DNA of 64,000 nucleotides, taken from assembly GCF_018130465.1 (NCBI RefSeq), contig NZ_JAFCKJ010000002.1, positions 186,001-250,000 on the forward strand, written 5' to 3'. Within the stretch, counting starts at the first letter, position 1. Each line of letters opens with the position of its first letter. Under the pieces are notes generated by a model. It saw only the letters and a program-made list of their open reading frames with translations, was not told where the DNA came from and ran no database searches. Shown one piece after another: positions 1-9,387 of this stretch. Position numbers and translations under genes: made by a program. Source of the DNA: Bradyrhizobium canariense. Lineage in GTDB: Bacteria > Pseudomonadota > Alphaproteobacteria > Rhizobiales > Xanthobacteraceae.

Positions 1-2
1 TG

Positions 3-1430
3 ACGCGCGCGAATGCGCGCTCGCTGATCGAGGATTGGATCGCCAACCCTGCCAGCAAGCGCCGTCCCGTAGCGCGACGCGCCGACGTGCTGGCGCGACG
101 CGTGATCTCCCTGCTGTCGCAGGCGCCGCTGGTGCTCAACGACACCGACAACAAATTCTACCGTCGCTATCTGCGGGCGCTGGCGCGCGAAATCCGCTTG
201 CTGCGCTACACCATGGTCAACATTCCCGACGGAGTGCCGAAGCTCCAGGTGCTGATCGCGCTATGCTATGCGGCGCTGTGCCTCGCCAACCAGGCAAGTC
301 ACATCCGCAGCACCACGAAGAAGCTCTCGGATGAATTGCAGCGACAGATCCTGCCCGACGGCGGGCATGTCTCGCGCAACCCGGGCGCGCTGATCGAGCT
401 CTTGATCGACCTGTTGCCGCTGCGGCAGACCTTTGCCGCGCGCAACATCGCGCCGCCGCCCGCGCTGCTCAACGCGATCGACCGCATGATGCCGATGCTG
501 CGCTTCTTCCGCCACGGCGACGGCAATTTCGCGCTGTTCAACGGCATGAGCGCGACGCCCTCGGACCTGCTCGCGACGCTGCTTGCCTATGACGACACTC
601 ACGGCGCGCCGATGGCGAACATGCCGCATACCGGTTTCCAGCGCCTCGATGCCGGCCAAACCACTGTGATCATCGACACCGGCCCGCCGCCGGCGGCCGG
701 CGTCAGCCACGACGCCCATGCCGGCTGCCTGTCGTTCGAACTGTCCTCCGGCATCAGCCGCATCGTCACCAATTGCGGCATGCCGACCACGGGCCGCGAC
801 AATTGGCGGCCGTTCGCACGCGGCACGGCGGCGCATTCGACGCTGACCTATCACGACACCTCGTCATGCCAGTTCGTGGAGATGTCGGCGATGAAGCGGC
901 TCTTGCACGGCGCTCCGGTCACCAGCGGCCCCGTCGAGGTCGAGAGCTATCGCGAAATCGTGCAGAACGGCACGCTGCTCACGACGTCGCATGACGGTTA
1001 CCTGACAAAATTCGGCGCGATCCACCGCCGCGTGCTGATGATCGCCAATGACGGCGCGCGCATCGACGGCGAGGACACGCTGTCGCCGCCGCAAGGCGGA
1101 CGCTTCAAGGGCGCGGATGCCGATTTCGCGCTGCGATTCCATCTGCACCCGGCGGTGAAGGCGAGCCGGCTGTCCGATGCCCGCGGCGTCATGCTGGTGC
1201 TGCCGAACCGCGACGTCTGGACCTTTGAGGCGCTCGACGACAAGGTGGAGCTCGAGGACAGCGTGTTCCTGGCCGGCAATGACGGCCCGCGCCGCACGGC
1301 GCAGATCGTGATCCGCCAGGATGCGCGGCAGGCGCCCTCGATCCGCTGGAGTTTTGTCCGCTCCACCGCCTCGCCGGCAGTCACGAACGCCCGCAGAAAT
1401 GCCCGGCGGGAGCCGGAACTTCCGCTGTAA
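3..1430 (+). CDS. Heparinase II/III family protein, 5'-truncated by window edge
   Basis: The frame is open from base 3 with no start, so the window holds only the C-terminal 475 residues. The second half matches the beta-sandwich domain of heparinase II/III-like polysaccharide lyases: a GDGNFALFNG segment, then HTGFQRLDAG, a stretch ending TNCGMP, and ARGTAAHSTLTYHD. The family cleaves uronic-acid-containing polysaccharides, but the substrate here is unknown and the N-terminal helical domain is only partly visible. The Arg/Ala-rich C-terminus ends 163 bases before purH with no gene between. The ATG at 87 is internal and should not be taken as the start. Confidence 0.85.
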   Translation, partial: TRANARSLIEDWIANPASKRRPVARRADVLARRVISLLSQAPLVLNDTDNKFYRRYLRALAREIRLLRYTMVNIPDGVPKLQVLIALCYAALCLANQASHIRSTTKKLSDELQRQILPDGGHVSRNPGALIELLIDLLPLRQTFAARNIAPPPALLNAIDRMMPMLRFFRHGDGNFALFNGMSATPSDLLATLLAYDDTHGAPMANMPHTGFQRLDAGQTTVIIDTGPPPAAGVSHDAHAGCLSFELSSGISRIVTNCGMPTTGRDNWRPFARGTAAHSTLTYHDTSSCQFVEMSAMKRLLHGAPVTSGPVEVESYREIVQNGTLLTTSHDGYLTKFGAIHRRVLMIANDGARIDGEDTLSPPQGGRFKGADADFALRFHLHPAVKASRLSDARGVMLVLPNRDVWTFEALDDKVELEDSVFLAGNDGPRRTAQIVIRQDARQAPSIRWSFVRSTASPAVTNARRNARREPELPL

Positions 1431-1593
1431 ACACGCGCGATTCAGCGCCATCTGGTCGTTGTGAAAGCGACCGAAAGCTGCTATCGAGCCCTCGCTCGCG
1501 CGACTGGCGACCTTGGATGGAGCACCATCGGGAAGCGCGGGACATAGCTGCCGCGCGCCTGGGCATTACTCCTTCAGACAGAGGATCTTGCTC

Positions 1594-3186
1594 ATGACTG
1601 ACCATCCCCGCCGCGTCACCCGCGCGCTTCTCTCCGTTTCCGACAAGACCGGCCTGATCGACTTCGCAAAGGCGCTTGCCGCGCACGACGTCGAGCTGGT
1701 CTCGACCGGCGGCACCGCAAAGGCGATCGCCGCGGCCGGCCTCAAGGTGAAGGACGTCTCCGAGCTGACCGGCTTCCCCGAAATGATGGATGGCCGCGTC
1801 AAGACGCTGCATCCGAAGGTGCATGGCGGCCTGCTCGCGATCCGCGACAACAAGGACCATGCGGCAGCGATGAAGGCGCACGGCATCGCGCCGATCGATC
1901 TCCTCGTCGTCAATCTCTATCCGTTCGAGGCGACCGTCGACAAAGGCGCGGGCTTCGAGGATTGCATCGAGAACATCGACATCGGCGGCCCCGCGATGAT
2001 CCGCGCCGCCGCGAAGAACCATGACGACGTCGCCGTCGTCGTCGAAGCTGAGGACTACAAGGCCGTGCTCGACGAGCTCGCCGCCAACAGCGGTGCAACC
2101 ACGCTGAAGTTACGCCGGCGCCTTGCCGCCAAGGCTTACGCGCGCACTGCCGCCTATGACGCCGCGATCTCGAACTGGTTCAACCGCCAGCTCGAGATCG
2201 ACGCGCCCGATTTCCGCGCCTTCGGCGGCCGGCTGATCCAGTCGCTGCGCTATGGCGAGAATCCGCACCAGACCGCGGCGTTCTATGCGACGCCCGACAA
2301 GCGGCCCGGCGTCTCGACCGCGCGGCAGCTCCAGGGCAAGGAGCTCTCCTACAACAACATCAACGACACCGACGCGGCCTATGAATGCATCGGCGAATTC
2401 GACGCCAAGCGCACCGCGGCCTGCGTCATCGTCAAGCATGCCAATCCCTGCGGCGTCGCGGAGGGCTCCGACCTCGTCAGCGCCTACCGCAAGGCGCTGG
2501 CCTGCGATTCGACCTCGGCCTTCGGCGGCATCATCGCGATGAACCGCGCACTCGATGCCGACACCGCGCGCGAGATCACGAAAATCTTCACCGAGGTGAT
2601 CATCGCGCCCGACGCAAGCGAGGAAGCGATCGCCATCATCGGCGCGCGCAAGAACCTTCGACTTCTGCTCGCCGGCAGCCTGCCCGATCCGCGCGCGCCC
2701 GGTCTCACCGCCAAGACGGTGGCAGGCGGTCTCCTCGTGCAGAGCCGCGACAACGCCGTGGTCGACGACATGACCTTCAAGGTCGTGACCAAGCGTGCGC
2801 CATCGGACGCCGAGATGCGCGACCTCAAATTCGCCTTCCGGGTGGCGAAGCACGTCAAGTCCAACACCATCATTTACGCCAAGGATCTCGCCACCGTCGG
2901 CATCGGTGCCGGCCAGATGAGCCGCGTGGATTCAGCACGGATCGCGGCGCGCAAGGCCCAGGATGCGGCGGGCGAGCTGAAGCTCGCCGAACCGCTCACC
3001 AAGGGCTCAGTGGTGGCGTCGGATGCGTTCTTCCCGTTCGCCGACGGCATGCTCGCCTGCATCGAGGCCGGCGCCACCGCCGTGGTGCAGCCCGGCGGCT
3101 CCATGCGCGACGACGAGGTGATCAAGGCCGCCGACGAGCACGGCATCGCCATGGTGTTCACGGGCACGCGGCACTTCAGGCACTAA
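1594..3186 (+). CDS. purH: Bifunctional AICAR formyltransferase/IMP cyclohydrolase PurH
   Basis: This cytosolic enzyme catalyses the last two steps of purine biosynthesis, AICAR to FAICAR to IMP. The 530-residue product has the full family length. Residues 1-150 form the MGS-like cyclohydrolase domain ([24 protein letters not shown]). The rest is the transformylase domain with [33 protein letters not shown] and DSTSAFGG. The frame stays open upstream to 1513, but the ATG at 1594 ([15 protein letters not shown]) follows an AGAGGA ribosome site and matches the usual N-terminus. It converges on the MFS gene downstream, with a palindromic repeat between them. Confidence 0.97.
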   Translation: MTDHPRRVTRALLSVSDKTGLIDFAKALAAHDVELVSTGGTAKAIAAAGLKVKDVSELTGFPEMMDGRVKTLHPKVHGGLLAIRDNKDHAAAMKAHGIAPIDLLVVNLYPFEATVDKGAGFEDCIENIDIGGPAMIRAAAKNHDDVAVVVEAEDYKAVLDELAANSGATTLKLRRRLAAKAYARTAAYDAAISNWFNRQLEIDAPDFRAFGGRLIQSLRYGENPHQTAAFYATPDKRPGVSTARQLQGKELSYNNINDTDAAYECIGEFDAKRTAACVIVKHANPCGVAEGSDLVSAYRKALACDSTSAFGGIIAMNRALDADTAREITKIFTEVIIAPDASEEAIAIIGARKNLRLLLAGSLPDPRAPGLTAKTVAGGLLVQSRDNAVVDDMTFKVVTKRAPSDAEMRDLKFAFRVAKHVKSNTIIYAKDLATVGIGAGQMSRVDSARIAARKAQDAAGELKLAEPLTKGSVVASDAFFPFADGMLACIEAGATAVVQPGGSMRDDEVIKAADEHGIAMVFTGTRHFRH

Positions 3187-3202
3187 CTCTCGACGAGAAC
3201 GC

Positions 3203-3237
3203 GTAGCCCGGACGGAGCGCAGCGAAATCCGGGCTAC
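3203..3237. repeat. Palindromic intergenic repeat, GTAGCCCGGA family
   Basis: The arms GTAGCCCGGA and TCCGGGCTAC enclose a 15-base loop containing GGAGCGCAGCGAA. It lies between the convergent purH and MFS genes. This design is a common REP-like element of Bradyrhizobium-type genomes and could also act as a bidirectional terminator. Confidence 0.8.
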
Positions 3238-3248
3238 ACGACTGCGAC

Positions 3249-4631
3249 CTACTCCCGCACCCGCATCAACAGCGCCAGCCCCGCGACGAAGAACACCACC
3301 AGCACGGCCATGCCGGCCTTCTGGCTCGCCGTCACCGCGGTGATCACGCCGATCAGGAGCGGGCCGATGAAGGACGTCACTTTCCCCGTCAGTGCGAACA
3401 GACCGAAATACTGCGCGATGCGGTCCTTCGGTGCGAGACGGATCAGGAGCGTACGGGAGGCGGCTTGCAGCGGACCACCGGCTGCACCGATCAGGCAGCC
3501 CAGCACCAGATAAGCGCGTTCGGCCGCAGCGGCGAACAATCCGCCGCCGGGCGCGGGCGGCGCGACCTTGACGAAGAGGATCGAATCCTTGTCGACCAGC
3601 AGGATCGCCGCCACCGCCAGCAGCAGGACCAGCATGCTGCCGGCGATCACGCGCTTCGGCCCGAGACGATCGTCCAGCTTGCCGCCAAGCCATGCGCCAA
3701 ACGCGCCGGCGATCGCGAGCATGATGCCAAACGTGCCGATCTGGATCGTGTGCCAGCCGAACGTGCCCGCGGCATAGATGCCGCCGAAGGCAAACAGCGA
3801 CACCAGACCGTCGGTGTAGATCATGTTGGCGAGCAGAAACGCCGCAAGCGATTTCTGCTGCGGCAGACCCTTGATCGATTGCTTCAGCTCCGACAGACCT
3901 TGGTGCAGCGCCTCGCGCACCGGACGCTTCGCCGGATAGTCCGGCGTGAACAGGAACATCGGCGTCACGAAAATGATGAACCAAAGCCCGGTCAACGGTC
4001 CGGCGGCGCGGTCGCCCTGATGGCTGACGGGATCGAGCCCGAACAGGGGCGTAAGACCGAGCAGCGTGCGGCCGGTCTCGGGATTCGCGGCGAGCAGGCC
4101 GAGCACGATGATCAGGCTGACGATACCGCCGACATACCCCGTCGCCCAGCCGGTGCCGGAGAGCCGGCCGATCCGCTCCGGCGGCACCAGGGTCGGCATC
4201 ATCGCATTGTTGAACAGGGTGGCGAATTCCGCGCCGACGCTGGCGAGCGCGACCGCGGTGAGCAGCGGCGGAATGATCGAGGGATCGCCGGGCTTGCCGA
4301 TCCACAGCGTGCAGGATGCCAGCACCAGCACTGCGCCGAATCCCGCGATCCACGGTTTCCTGCGGCCCGAAGCATCGGCAATGGCGCCGAGCACCGGCGA
4401 CATCAGCGCGATCGCGAGGCCCGCGGCAGCCATCGCAAAGCCCCACAGCGATTGGCCGGTGGCGGGATTCGGCGCAATGCTGGTGGCGAAATAGGGCGCG
4501 AACACGAAGGTCGTGATCAGCGTGAAATAAGGCTGCGCGGCCCAGTCGAAAAAGATCCAGCTGACGACGGCGCCGCGCGGCGGATAGGTCCGCTGCGCCT
4601 CTACGCGCGCATCCGAGGCAATCGTCGTCAT
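3249..4631 (-). CDS. MFS transporter, UMF1/Atg22-like family
   Basis: This is a 460-residue inner-membrane protein with about 12 hydrophobic segments. The N-terminal SWIFFDWAAQPYFTLITT resembles the FDWA signature at TM1 of the UMF1 (Atg22-like) branch of the major facilitator superfamily. MFS loop motifs such as AIADASGRRKPW follow TM2, and GGKLDDRLGPKRV appears in the second half. Substrates of bacterial UMF1 proteins are poorly defined, so no substrate is assigned. The gene is divergent from ggt across about 100 bases and convergent with purH. Confidence 0.85.
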   Translation of the reverse strand: MTTIASDARVEAQRTYPPRGAVVSWIFFDWAAQPYFTLITTFVFAPYFATSIAPNPATGQSLWGFAMAAAGLAIALMSPVLGAIADASGRRKPWIAGFGAVLVLASCTLWIGKPGDPSIIPPLLTAVALASVGAEFATLFNNAMMPTLVPPERIGRLSGTGWATGYVGGIVSLIIVLGLLAANPETGRTLLGLTPLFGLDPVSHQGDRAAGPLTGLWFIIFVTPMFLFTPDYPAKRPVREALHQGLSELKQSIKGLPQQKSLAAFLLANMIYTDGLVSLFAFGGIYAAGTFGWHTIQIGTFGIMLAIAGAFGAWLGGKLDDRLGPKRVIAGSMLVLLLAVAAILLVDKDSILFVKVAPPAPGGGLFAAAAERAYLVLGCLIGAAGGPLQAASRTLLIRLAPKDRIAQYFGLFALTGKVTSFIGPLLIGVITAVTASQKAGMAVLVVFFVAGLALLMRVRE

Positions 4632-4731
4632 CGTCCAGACCCCATCACGAACAGTTTTGCCTCTCTTGGCGCAAACCGTATAGCATTACCGTGAGGCGTG
4701 TGAACCGGCTGGAGGCCACGGCGGAAGTTTG

Positions 4732-6483
4732 ATGATGTCGTCTTTTTCGACACGGCGGACATTTTTCGCCCTCATTGCCACTCTGGCGTTCGGACTTCCG
4801 ACCGCGACCGCGCAGGATGCGCGGCGGGCCTATGTCCCGCCCGTGCTCGACACCGTGCACGCCGTTCCTGCCGAGCACGGCATGGTGGTGGCGCAGGAGA
4901 AAATCTCGGCGCAGGTCGGCGCCGACATCCTGCGGCGCGGCGGCAATGCGGTCGATGCCGCCGTCGCCACCGGATTCGCCATGGCGGTGACCTATCCGCG
5001 CGCCGGCAATATCGGCGGCGGCGGCTTCATGGTGATTCATTCCACCGAGCGCAACGAAGACATCACGATCGACTATCGCGAGACCGCGCCGGCTGCGACC
5101 ACGCCGCAGATCTTCCTCGGCGCCGACGGCAAGCCCGATGCGGCGAAGTCGCGGGATTCCGCACTCGGCGTCGGCGTGCCCGGCACCGTCGCGGGTCTTG
5201 CGCTGGCCCTGGAAAAATATGGCTCGGGCCGGTTCACGCTGGCGCAACTGCTCGAGCCCGCGATCGCGCTCGCCCGCGACGGCTTCCTCGTCGGCGACGA
5301 CATTGCCGACACGCTGCCGGGCTGGCACCGACGGCTGGCGCGCTGGCCCTCCTCGGCCAGGATCTTCTCGCGGCCTGATGGCACGCCACTCGGCGAAGGC
5401 GACAGGCTGGTGCAGAGCGATCTCGCCGAAACGCTGTCGGCTGTCGCCGCACAGGGCCCGCGCGGTTTCTATGAGGGGCCGGTCGCGGAAAAACTCGCCA
5501 AGGCCGTGACTGACGCGGGCGGCATCATGACGCCGGCCGATTTGAAAGCCTATCAGGCGGTGACCCGTGCGCCGGTGCGCGGCAATTATCGCGGCTACGA
5601 CATCGTGTCGATGCCGCTGCCGTCGTCGGGCGGCGTGGTGCTGGTGGAGACGCTCAATATCCTCGAAGGTTTTCAGCTCGCCGATCTGAAGCAGGGATCG
5701 CCGGCCTCGCTGCATCTGCTGATCGAGGCCATGAAGCGCGCCTATGCGGACCGCGCGCGCTATCTCGGCGATCCCGCCTTCGTCAACGCGCCGGTCGGGA
5801 CGCTCACAGCCAAGGACTACGCCGCCAAGCTGCGGGCAACCATCTCCGCCGATCGCGCCACGCCGTCGAAGCAGCTCGTTTCCACCGCCACCTCGCCGCG
5901 CGAGGGCAGCAACACCACGCATTTTTCCGTCGTCGACGGTAACGGCAACGCCGTCAGCAACACCTATACGCTGAACTTCAGCTACGGCCTCGGCCTCGTC
6001 GCCGACGGCACCGGCGTGCTGCTCAACAACGAGCTCGACGATTTCACCGCAGCGGTCGGCGCTTCCAATGCCTACGGCCTCGTCGGCTTCGAGCCCAACC
6101 TGCCCGGGCCCGGCAAGCGGCCGCTGTCCTCGATGTCGCCGACCATCGTCCTGAAGGACGGCAAGCCGGTTCTGGTGACGGGCTCGCCCGGCGGCAGCCG
6201 CATCATCTCGACCGTGCTCCAGGTGATCGTCAACGTCCTCGATTACAAGATGGACGTTGCGGCCGCCGTGGCCGCACCGCGGCTGCATCACCAGTGGCTG
6301 CCCGACGAGGTCCGGATCGAGAGCGGCTTTCCCGACAATGTCCTGTTCGAGCTGAAGGCAATGGATCATCTCATCGTCACGCCGATGGGACAGACCTCCG
6401 CCAATTCGATCGCGGTGACCGCCAACGGTCCGCTCGGCGCGCCTGATCCGCGTACCCGGGGCGCGGAAGCCGCAGGACAGTAA
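4732..6483 (+). CDS. ggt: Gamma-glutamyltransferase (glutathione hydrolase)
   Basis: This is a periplasmic N-terminal nucleophile hydrolase that cleaves gamma-glutamyl bonds, as in glutathione. The 583-residue precursor starts with a signal peptide (STRRTFFALIATLAFG, ending ATAQ). The self-cleavage site NTTHFSVVD has its nucleophile threonine near residue 395. GKRPLSSMSPTIV and GSPGGSRII are the substrate-binding serines and oxyanion glycines of the small subunit. The start is ATG 4732 or ATG 4735, after GCGGAAG; a TTG at 4729 is also in frame. The gene stands alone, and an MFS gene follows after 96 bases. Confidence 0.95.
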   Translation: MMSSFSTRRTFFALIATLAFGLPTATAQDARRAYVPPVLDTVHAVPAEHGMVVAQEKISAQVGADILRRGGNAVDAAVATGFAMAVTYPRAGNIGGGGFMVIHSTERNEDITIDYRETAPAATTPQIFLGADGKPDAAKSRDSALGVGVPGTVAGLALALEKYGSGRFTLAQLLEPAIALARDGFLVGDDIADTLPGWHRRLARWPSSARIFSRPDGTPLGEGDRLVQSDLAETLSAVAAQGPRGFYEGPVAEKLAKAVTDAGGIMTPADLKAYQAVTRAPVRGNYRGYDIVSMPLPSSGGVVLVETLNILEGFQLADLKQGSPASLHLLIEAMKRAYADRARYLGDPAFVNAPVGTLTAKDYAAKLRATISADRATPSKQLVSTATSPREGSNTTHFSVVDGNGNAVSNTYTLNFSYGLGLVADGTGVLLNNELDDFTAAVGASNAYGLVGFEPNLPGPGKRPLSSMSPTIVLKDGKPVLVTGSPGGSRIISTVLQVIVNVLDYKMDVAAAVAAPRLHHQWLPDEVRIESGFPDNVLFELKAMDHLIVTPMGQTSANSIAVTANGPLGAPDPRTRGAEAAGQ

Positions 6484-6579
6484 CTCGGCCGCTGCATGGC
6501 GCGAAAGCCCTCGGCCGGCTTGCGCGGGCCGCCGCCCGTGCTACCACGCCCCGGCCAAGAAAATGCCGGGGAAACGCAC

Positions 6580-7875
6580 ATGACCATGACTGATCCGAAC
6601 CAGCGCATCGAACGCGCCGAGATCGAAGACACCAGCCTTCTCGCCTTCTATCGCGACATGAACGCGCCGGAGCGGCGGACATTCTGGGCGTGCGCCGCAG
6701 GCTGGGCGCTCGACGGCATGGACTTCATGATCTATCCGCTGGTGATCGGCACCATCATCGCGTTGTGGAAGGTCGATGCGGGATCGGCCGGCCTCGCCGG
6801 CACCGTGACGCTGCTGGCCTCCGCGATCGGCGGCTGGCTCGGCGGCTATCTCTCCGACCATATCGGCCGGGTCAAGACGCTCCAGATCACCATCATCTGG
6901 TTCTCGTTCTTCTCGCTGGTCTGCGCGGTCGTGCAGAATTTCGAACAGCTCCTGATCGCACGCGCGGTGCTGGGCCTCGGCTTCGGCGGCGAATGGGCTG
7001 CGGGCGCGGTTCTGATGGGCGAGGCGATCCGGCCGCAATATCGCGGGCGTGCGGTCGGCTCGGTACAATCGGGCTGGGCGGTCGGCTGGGGCCTCGCGGT
7101 GCTGTCGCAGGCGATCCTGTTCTCGGCTTTGCCGGCGGAGACAGCATGGCGCTGGATGTTCGTGATCGGCGCGCTGCCCGCACTGCTGGTGTTCTACATC
7201 CGCCGCTCCGTGACCGAGCCGGAGATCGCGGCTGAGGCTCGCGCCAAGCATGCCGCGAGCGGCAATCGTCCGGCGCTCTGGGAAATCTTCTCCGGCCCGA
7301 TCCTGAAGACCACGATCCTGGCATCGCTGATGGCGACGGGCTGCCAGGGCGGCTATTACGCCGTCACCTTCTGGGTGCCGCAATTTTTGACCAAGGAGCG
7401 GCATCTGTCGATCGTCGGCTCGACCGGCTATCTCTCGACCCTGATCATCGGCTCTTTCATCGGCTATCTCACCGGCGCGTGGCTCGCCGACCGGATCGGA
7501 CGGCGCAATCTGTTCCTGATCTTCTCGATCGGCGCGATGGCGGTTGTGCTGCTTTACACGCAGCTGCCGCTGACCAACGAAATCCTGTGGGTGCTCGGCT
7601 TCCCGCTCGGCTTTTTCGCCTCGGGCTATTTCTCCGGGGTCGGCGCCTTCCTGACCGAGCTTTATCCAACGCGACTGCGCGGCTCCGGTCAGGGCTTTTG
7701 CTACAATTTCGGCCGCGGCATCGGCGCGCTGTTTCCGTTCCTCGTCGGAGCGCTGTCGGCGACGACGTCGCTTGCGAATGCGATCGCGATGTTCGCGGTG
7801 GTGGCTTACGCGCTGTTCTTCATCGCCGCCTTCGCGCTGCCGGAGACGCGCGGGCGCGTGCTGCACCCGGACTAA
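6580..7875 (+). CDS. MFS transporter (NanT/aromatic-acid-like)
   Basis: This is a 431-residue inner-membrane protein with 12 predicted helices. WALDGMDFMIYPLVIGTI at TM1, GGYLSDHIGRVKTL after TM2 and ARAVLGLGFGGEWAAGAVLM at TM4-5 resemble the proton-coupled carboxylate/sugar-acid symporters (sialate, lactate and aromatic-acid carriers). LADRIGRRNLF repeats the loop motif in the second half. ATG 6580 is preferred over the longer frame because it follows GGGGAA. The substrate cannot be read from the sequence. The gene is convergent with the GST gene, 10 bases apart. Confidence 0.88.
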   Translation: MTMTDPNQRIERAEIEDTSLLAFYRDMNAPERRTFWACAAGWALDGMDFMIYPLVIGTIIALWKVDAGSAGLAGTVTLLASAIGGWLGGYLSDHIGRVKTLQITIIWFSFFSLVCAVVQNFEQLLIARAVLGLGFGGEWAAGAVLMGEAIRPQYRGRAVGSVQSGWAVGWGLAVLSQAILFSALPAETAWRWMFVIGALPALLVFYIRRSVTEPEIAAEARAKHAASGNRPALWEIFSGPILKTTILASLMATGCQGGYYAVTFWVPQFLTKERHLSIVGSTGYLSTLIIGSFIGYLTGAWLADRIGRRNLFLIFSIGAMAVVLLYTQLPLTNEILWVLGFPLGFFASGYFSGVGAFLTELYPTRLRGSGQGFCYNFGRGIGALFPFLVGALSATTSLANAIAMFAVVAYALFFIAAFALPETRGRVLHPD

Positions 7876-7885
7876 TGAAGCCTAA

Positions 7886-8551
7886 CTATCGTCCGACCTG
7901 ATACGGCCCGCCCTTTTCGAGGGCGCGGCTGTACGCCGGCCGCGCATGAATGCGCTCCAGGAACGCCATCGCCTTGGGGTGGCCGAGCTCGAGCCCGCCG
8001 CGCGCCTGGGCTGCTTCGAGCGGAAAGCTCATCTGGATGTCGGCGGCGGTGAACTCGTTGCCGGCGAACCACTCGCTCTTGCCGAGCTCCCCTTCCCAGT
8101 AGTCCATGTGCTGCTTCAGCTGCGGATTGACCAGCGCAGTAAGCGCCTGGTTCGAGACCTTGCGCACCAGGGGGCGCAGCAACGCCGGCGCGCGCTTCGG
8201 CATCAGCGTGAACAGCAGCTTGAGCAGCAACGGCTGCATCGCCGAGCCTTCCGCATAGTGCAGCCAATAGGTGAAGCGCAGCCGCTCCGGCGTGTTCGGC
8301 GGCGGGACCAGCCGGCCGTTGCCGTAGGTGGCGATGAGATATTCGATGATCGCGCCTGATTCGGCGATGGTGTTGCCGTTGTCGGTGATGACGGGCGACT
8401 TGCCGAGCGGATGGATGGCACGGAGCTCCTTCGGCGCGCGCATGTCGGGCTGGCGCTGATAGCGCACGATCTCGTAGGGCACGCCCAACTCCTCGAGCAG
8501 CCACAGCACGCGCTGCGAACGGGAATTGTTGAGGTGATGAACGGTCAGCAT
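7886..8551 (-). CDS. Glutathione S-transferase family protein
   Basis: This is a 221-residue cytosolic GST. The N-terminal thioredoxin-like domain has NSRSQRVLWLLEELGVPYEIV, with the SRS start of helix 1 supplying the likely catalytic serine, and GKSPVITDNGNTIAESGAI holds the cis-proline and glutathione-binding SNAIL-like motif. An all-helical C-terminal domain follows. The frame extends 8 codons further upstream, but ATG 8551 (MLTVHHLNN) matches the family start. It is divergent from the DUF2239 gene, and the 141-base shared control region is described separately. Confidence 0.9.
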   Translation of the reverse strand: MLTVHHLNNSRSQRVLWLLEELGVPYEIVRYQRQPDMRAPKELRAIHPLGKSPVITDNGNTIAESGAIIEYLIATYGNGRLVPPPNTPERLRFTYWLHYAEGSAMQPLLLKLLFTLMPKRAPALLRPLVRKVSNQALTALVNPQLKQHMDYWEGELGKSEWFAGNEFTAADIQMSFPLEAAQARGGLELGHPKAMAFLERIHARPAYSRALEKGGPYQVGR

Positions 8552-8636
8552 CGCGTGGTCCCCGGGGCTAGGCATGGTCGATCAGCCGCGCGTTCGTGCC
8601 AGCCCGGGAACGCAATGTCGAGCCATCCGGTCGAAT

Positions 8637-8682
8637 ATTTTAACCCGGGTATATTGACGCTGCCAATTTACCCGGGTATTAA
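8637..8682. promoter_or_regulatory. Overlapping divergent promoters with two ACCCGGGT operators
   Basis: Plus strand: TTGACG at 8654-8659, a 17-base spacer, and TATTAA at 8677-8682. Minus strand: TTGGCA at 8666-8661, an 18-base spacer, and TAAAAT at 8642-8637. The 8-base palindrome ACCCGGGT occurs twice, at 8643-8650 and 8670-8677, with centres 27 bases apart, and each copy sits just upstream of one -10 box. A protein on either palindrome would block the promoter reading through it. The boxes are read by eye and the regulator is not known. Confidence 0.6.
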
Positions 8683-8692
8683 AGCCGCCAAC

Positions 8693-9298
8693 ATGACCAA
8701 TATGGCAATGATTCCAATGCAAAAGATTTTCACCGCCTTCCAGGGTCAGCGCCGTCTGGTGTCCGGGCCGGCAGGAGAGGTCGCGCTTGTCGTCAAGCGG
8801 ATGGCGGAGCGCCCGGACGAGCCCATCATCATCTTCGAGGACGCCACCGGCCGATCGATCGACTTCGATCTACGCGGGGGGGATCGCGAGGTGCTGGCGC
8901 GGTTGGCGAAGCTTGTCCCGCCCCAGGTTGAAGAGATCGCACCGCCGAGCGAACCGCGCGGCCGCGGCCGGCCGAAGCTCGGCGTGGTCGCGCGCGAGGT
9001 GACGCTGCTGCCGCGGCACTGGGAGTGGCTCAGCGCGCAGGCAGGCGGCGCTTCGGTCGCGCTGCGGAAACTCGTGGACGAAGCGCGGCGTGCGAGCGGC
9101 GACAAGGACCGCGAGCGGCAGGCGCGCGATGCGGCCTATCACTTCATGTCGACCATGGCCGGCAATCTGCCGCAGTTCGAGGAAGCATCGCGCGCGTTGT
9201 TTGCGGATGACCGGCGGCGTTTCACCGGACTGATCGCAGATTGGCCCGCCGACATCCGCGACCACATCGTCAAGCTCGCCTACAGCGACCGCGCCTAG
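8693..9298 (+). CDS. DUF2239 family protein with ribbon-helix-helix-like segment
   Basis: This is a 201-residue soluble protein recognised as DUF2239, for which I know no characterised function. The N-terminal part (FTAFQGQRRLVSG, EDATGRSIDFDLRG) is typical of the family. The middle GRGRPKLG is an AT-hook-like basic stretch, followed by a strand REVTLLP, a helix RHWEWLSAQ, a GG turn and a helix SVALRKLVDEARR, which is the order seen in ribbon-helix-helix repressors. The C-terminus (AAYHFMSTMAG to the end) is helical. ATG 8693 lies only about 4 bases after the predicted transcription start and has no clear ribosome site, so it is leaderless or starts at 8702, 8708 or 8717. Confidence 0.75.
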   Translation: MTNMAMIPMQKIFTAFQGQRRLVSGPAGEVALVVKRMAERPDEPIIIFEDATGRSIDFDLRGGDREVLARLAKLVPPQVEEIAPPSEPRGRGRPKLGVVAREVTLLPRHWEWLSAQAGGASVALRKLVDEARRASGDKDRERQARDAAYHFMSTMAGNLPQFEEASRALFADDRRRFTGLIADWPADIRDHIVKLAYSDRA

Positions 9299-9387
9299 GC
9301 GCGCGTCTTCTCACAACCCCATCGACGGCCGGGCCACGCGCGCTTCGCGTGGCGACGGTTTCGCTCGCCCTGATGAAAGGCCAATCC

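Noticed and set aside
4645-6369. Long minus-strand ORF (574 codons) opposite ggt
   Set aside because: It is a high-GC shadow of a well-supported gene, with Arg/His/Gly-rich composition and no domain.
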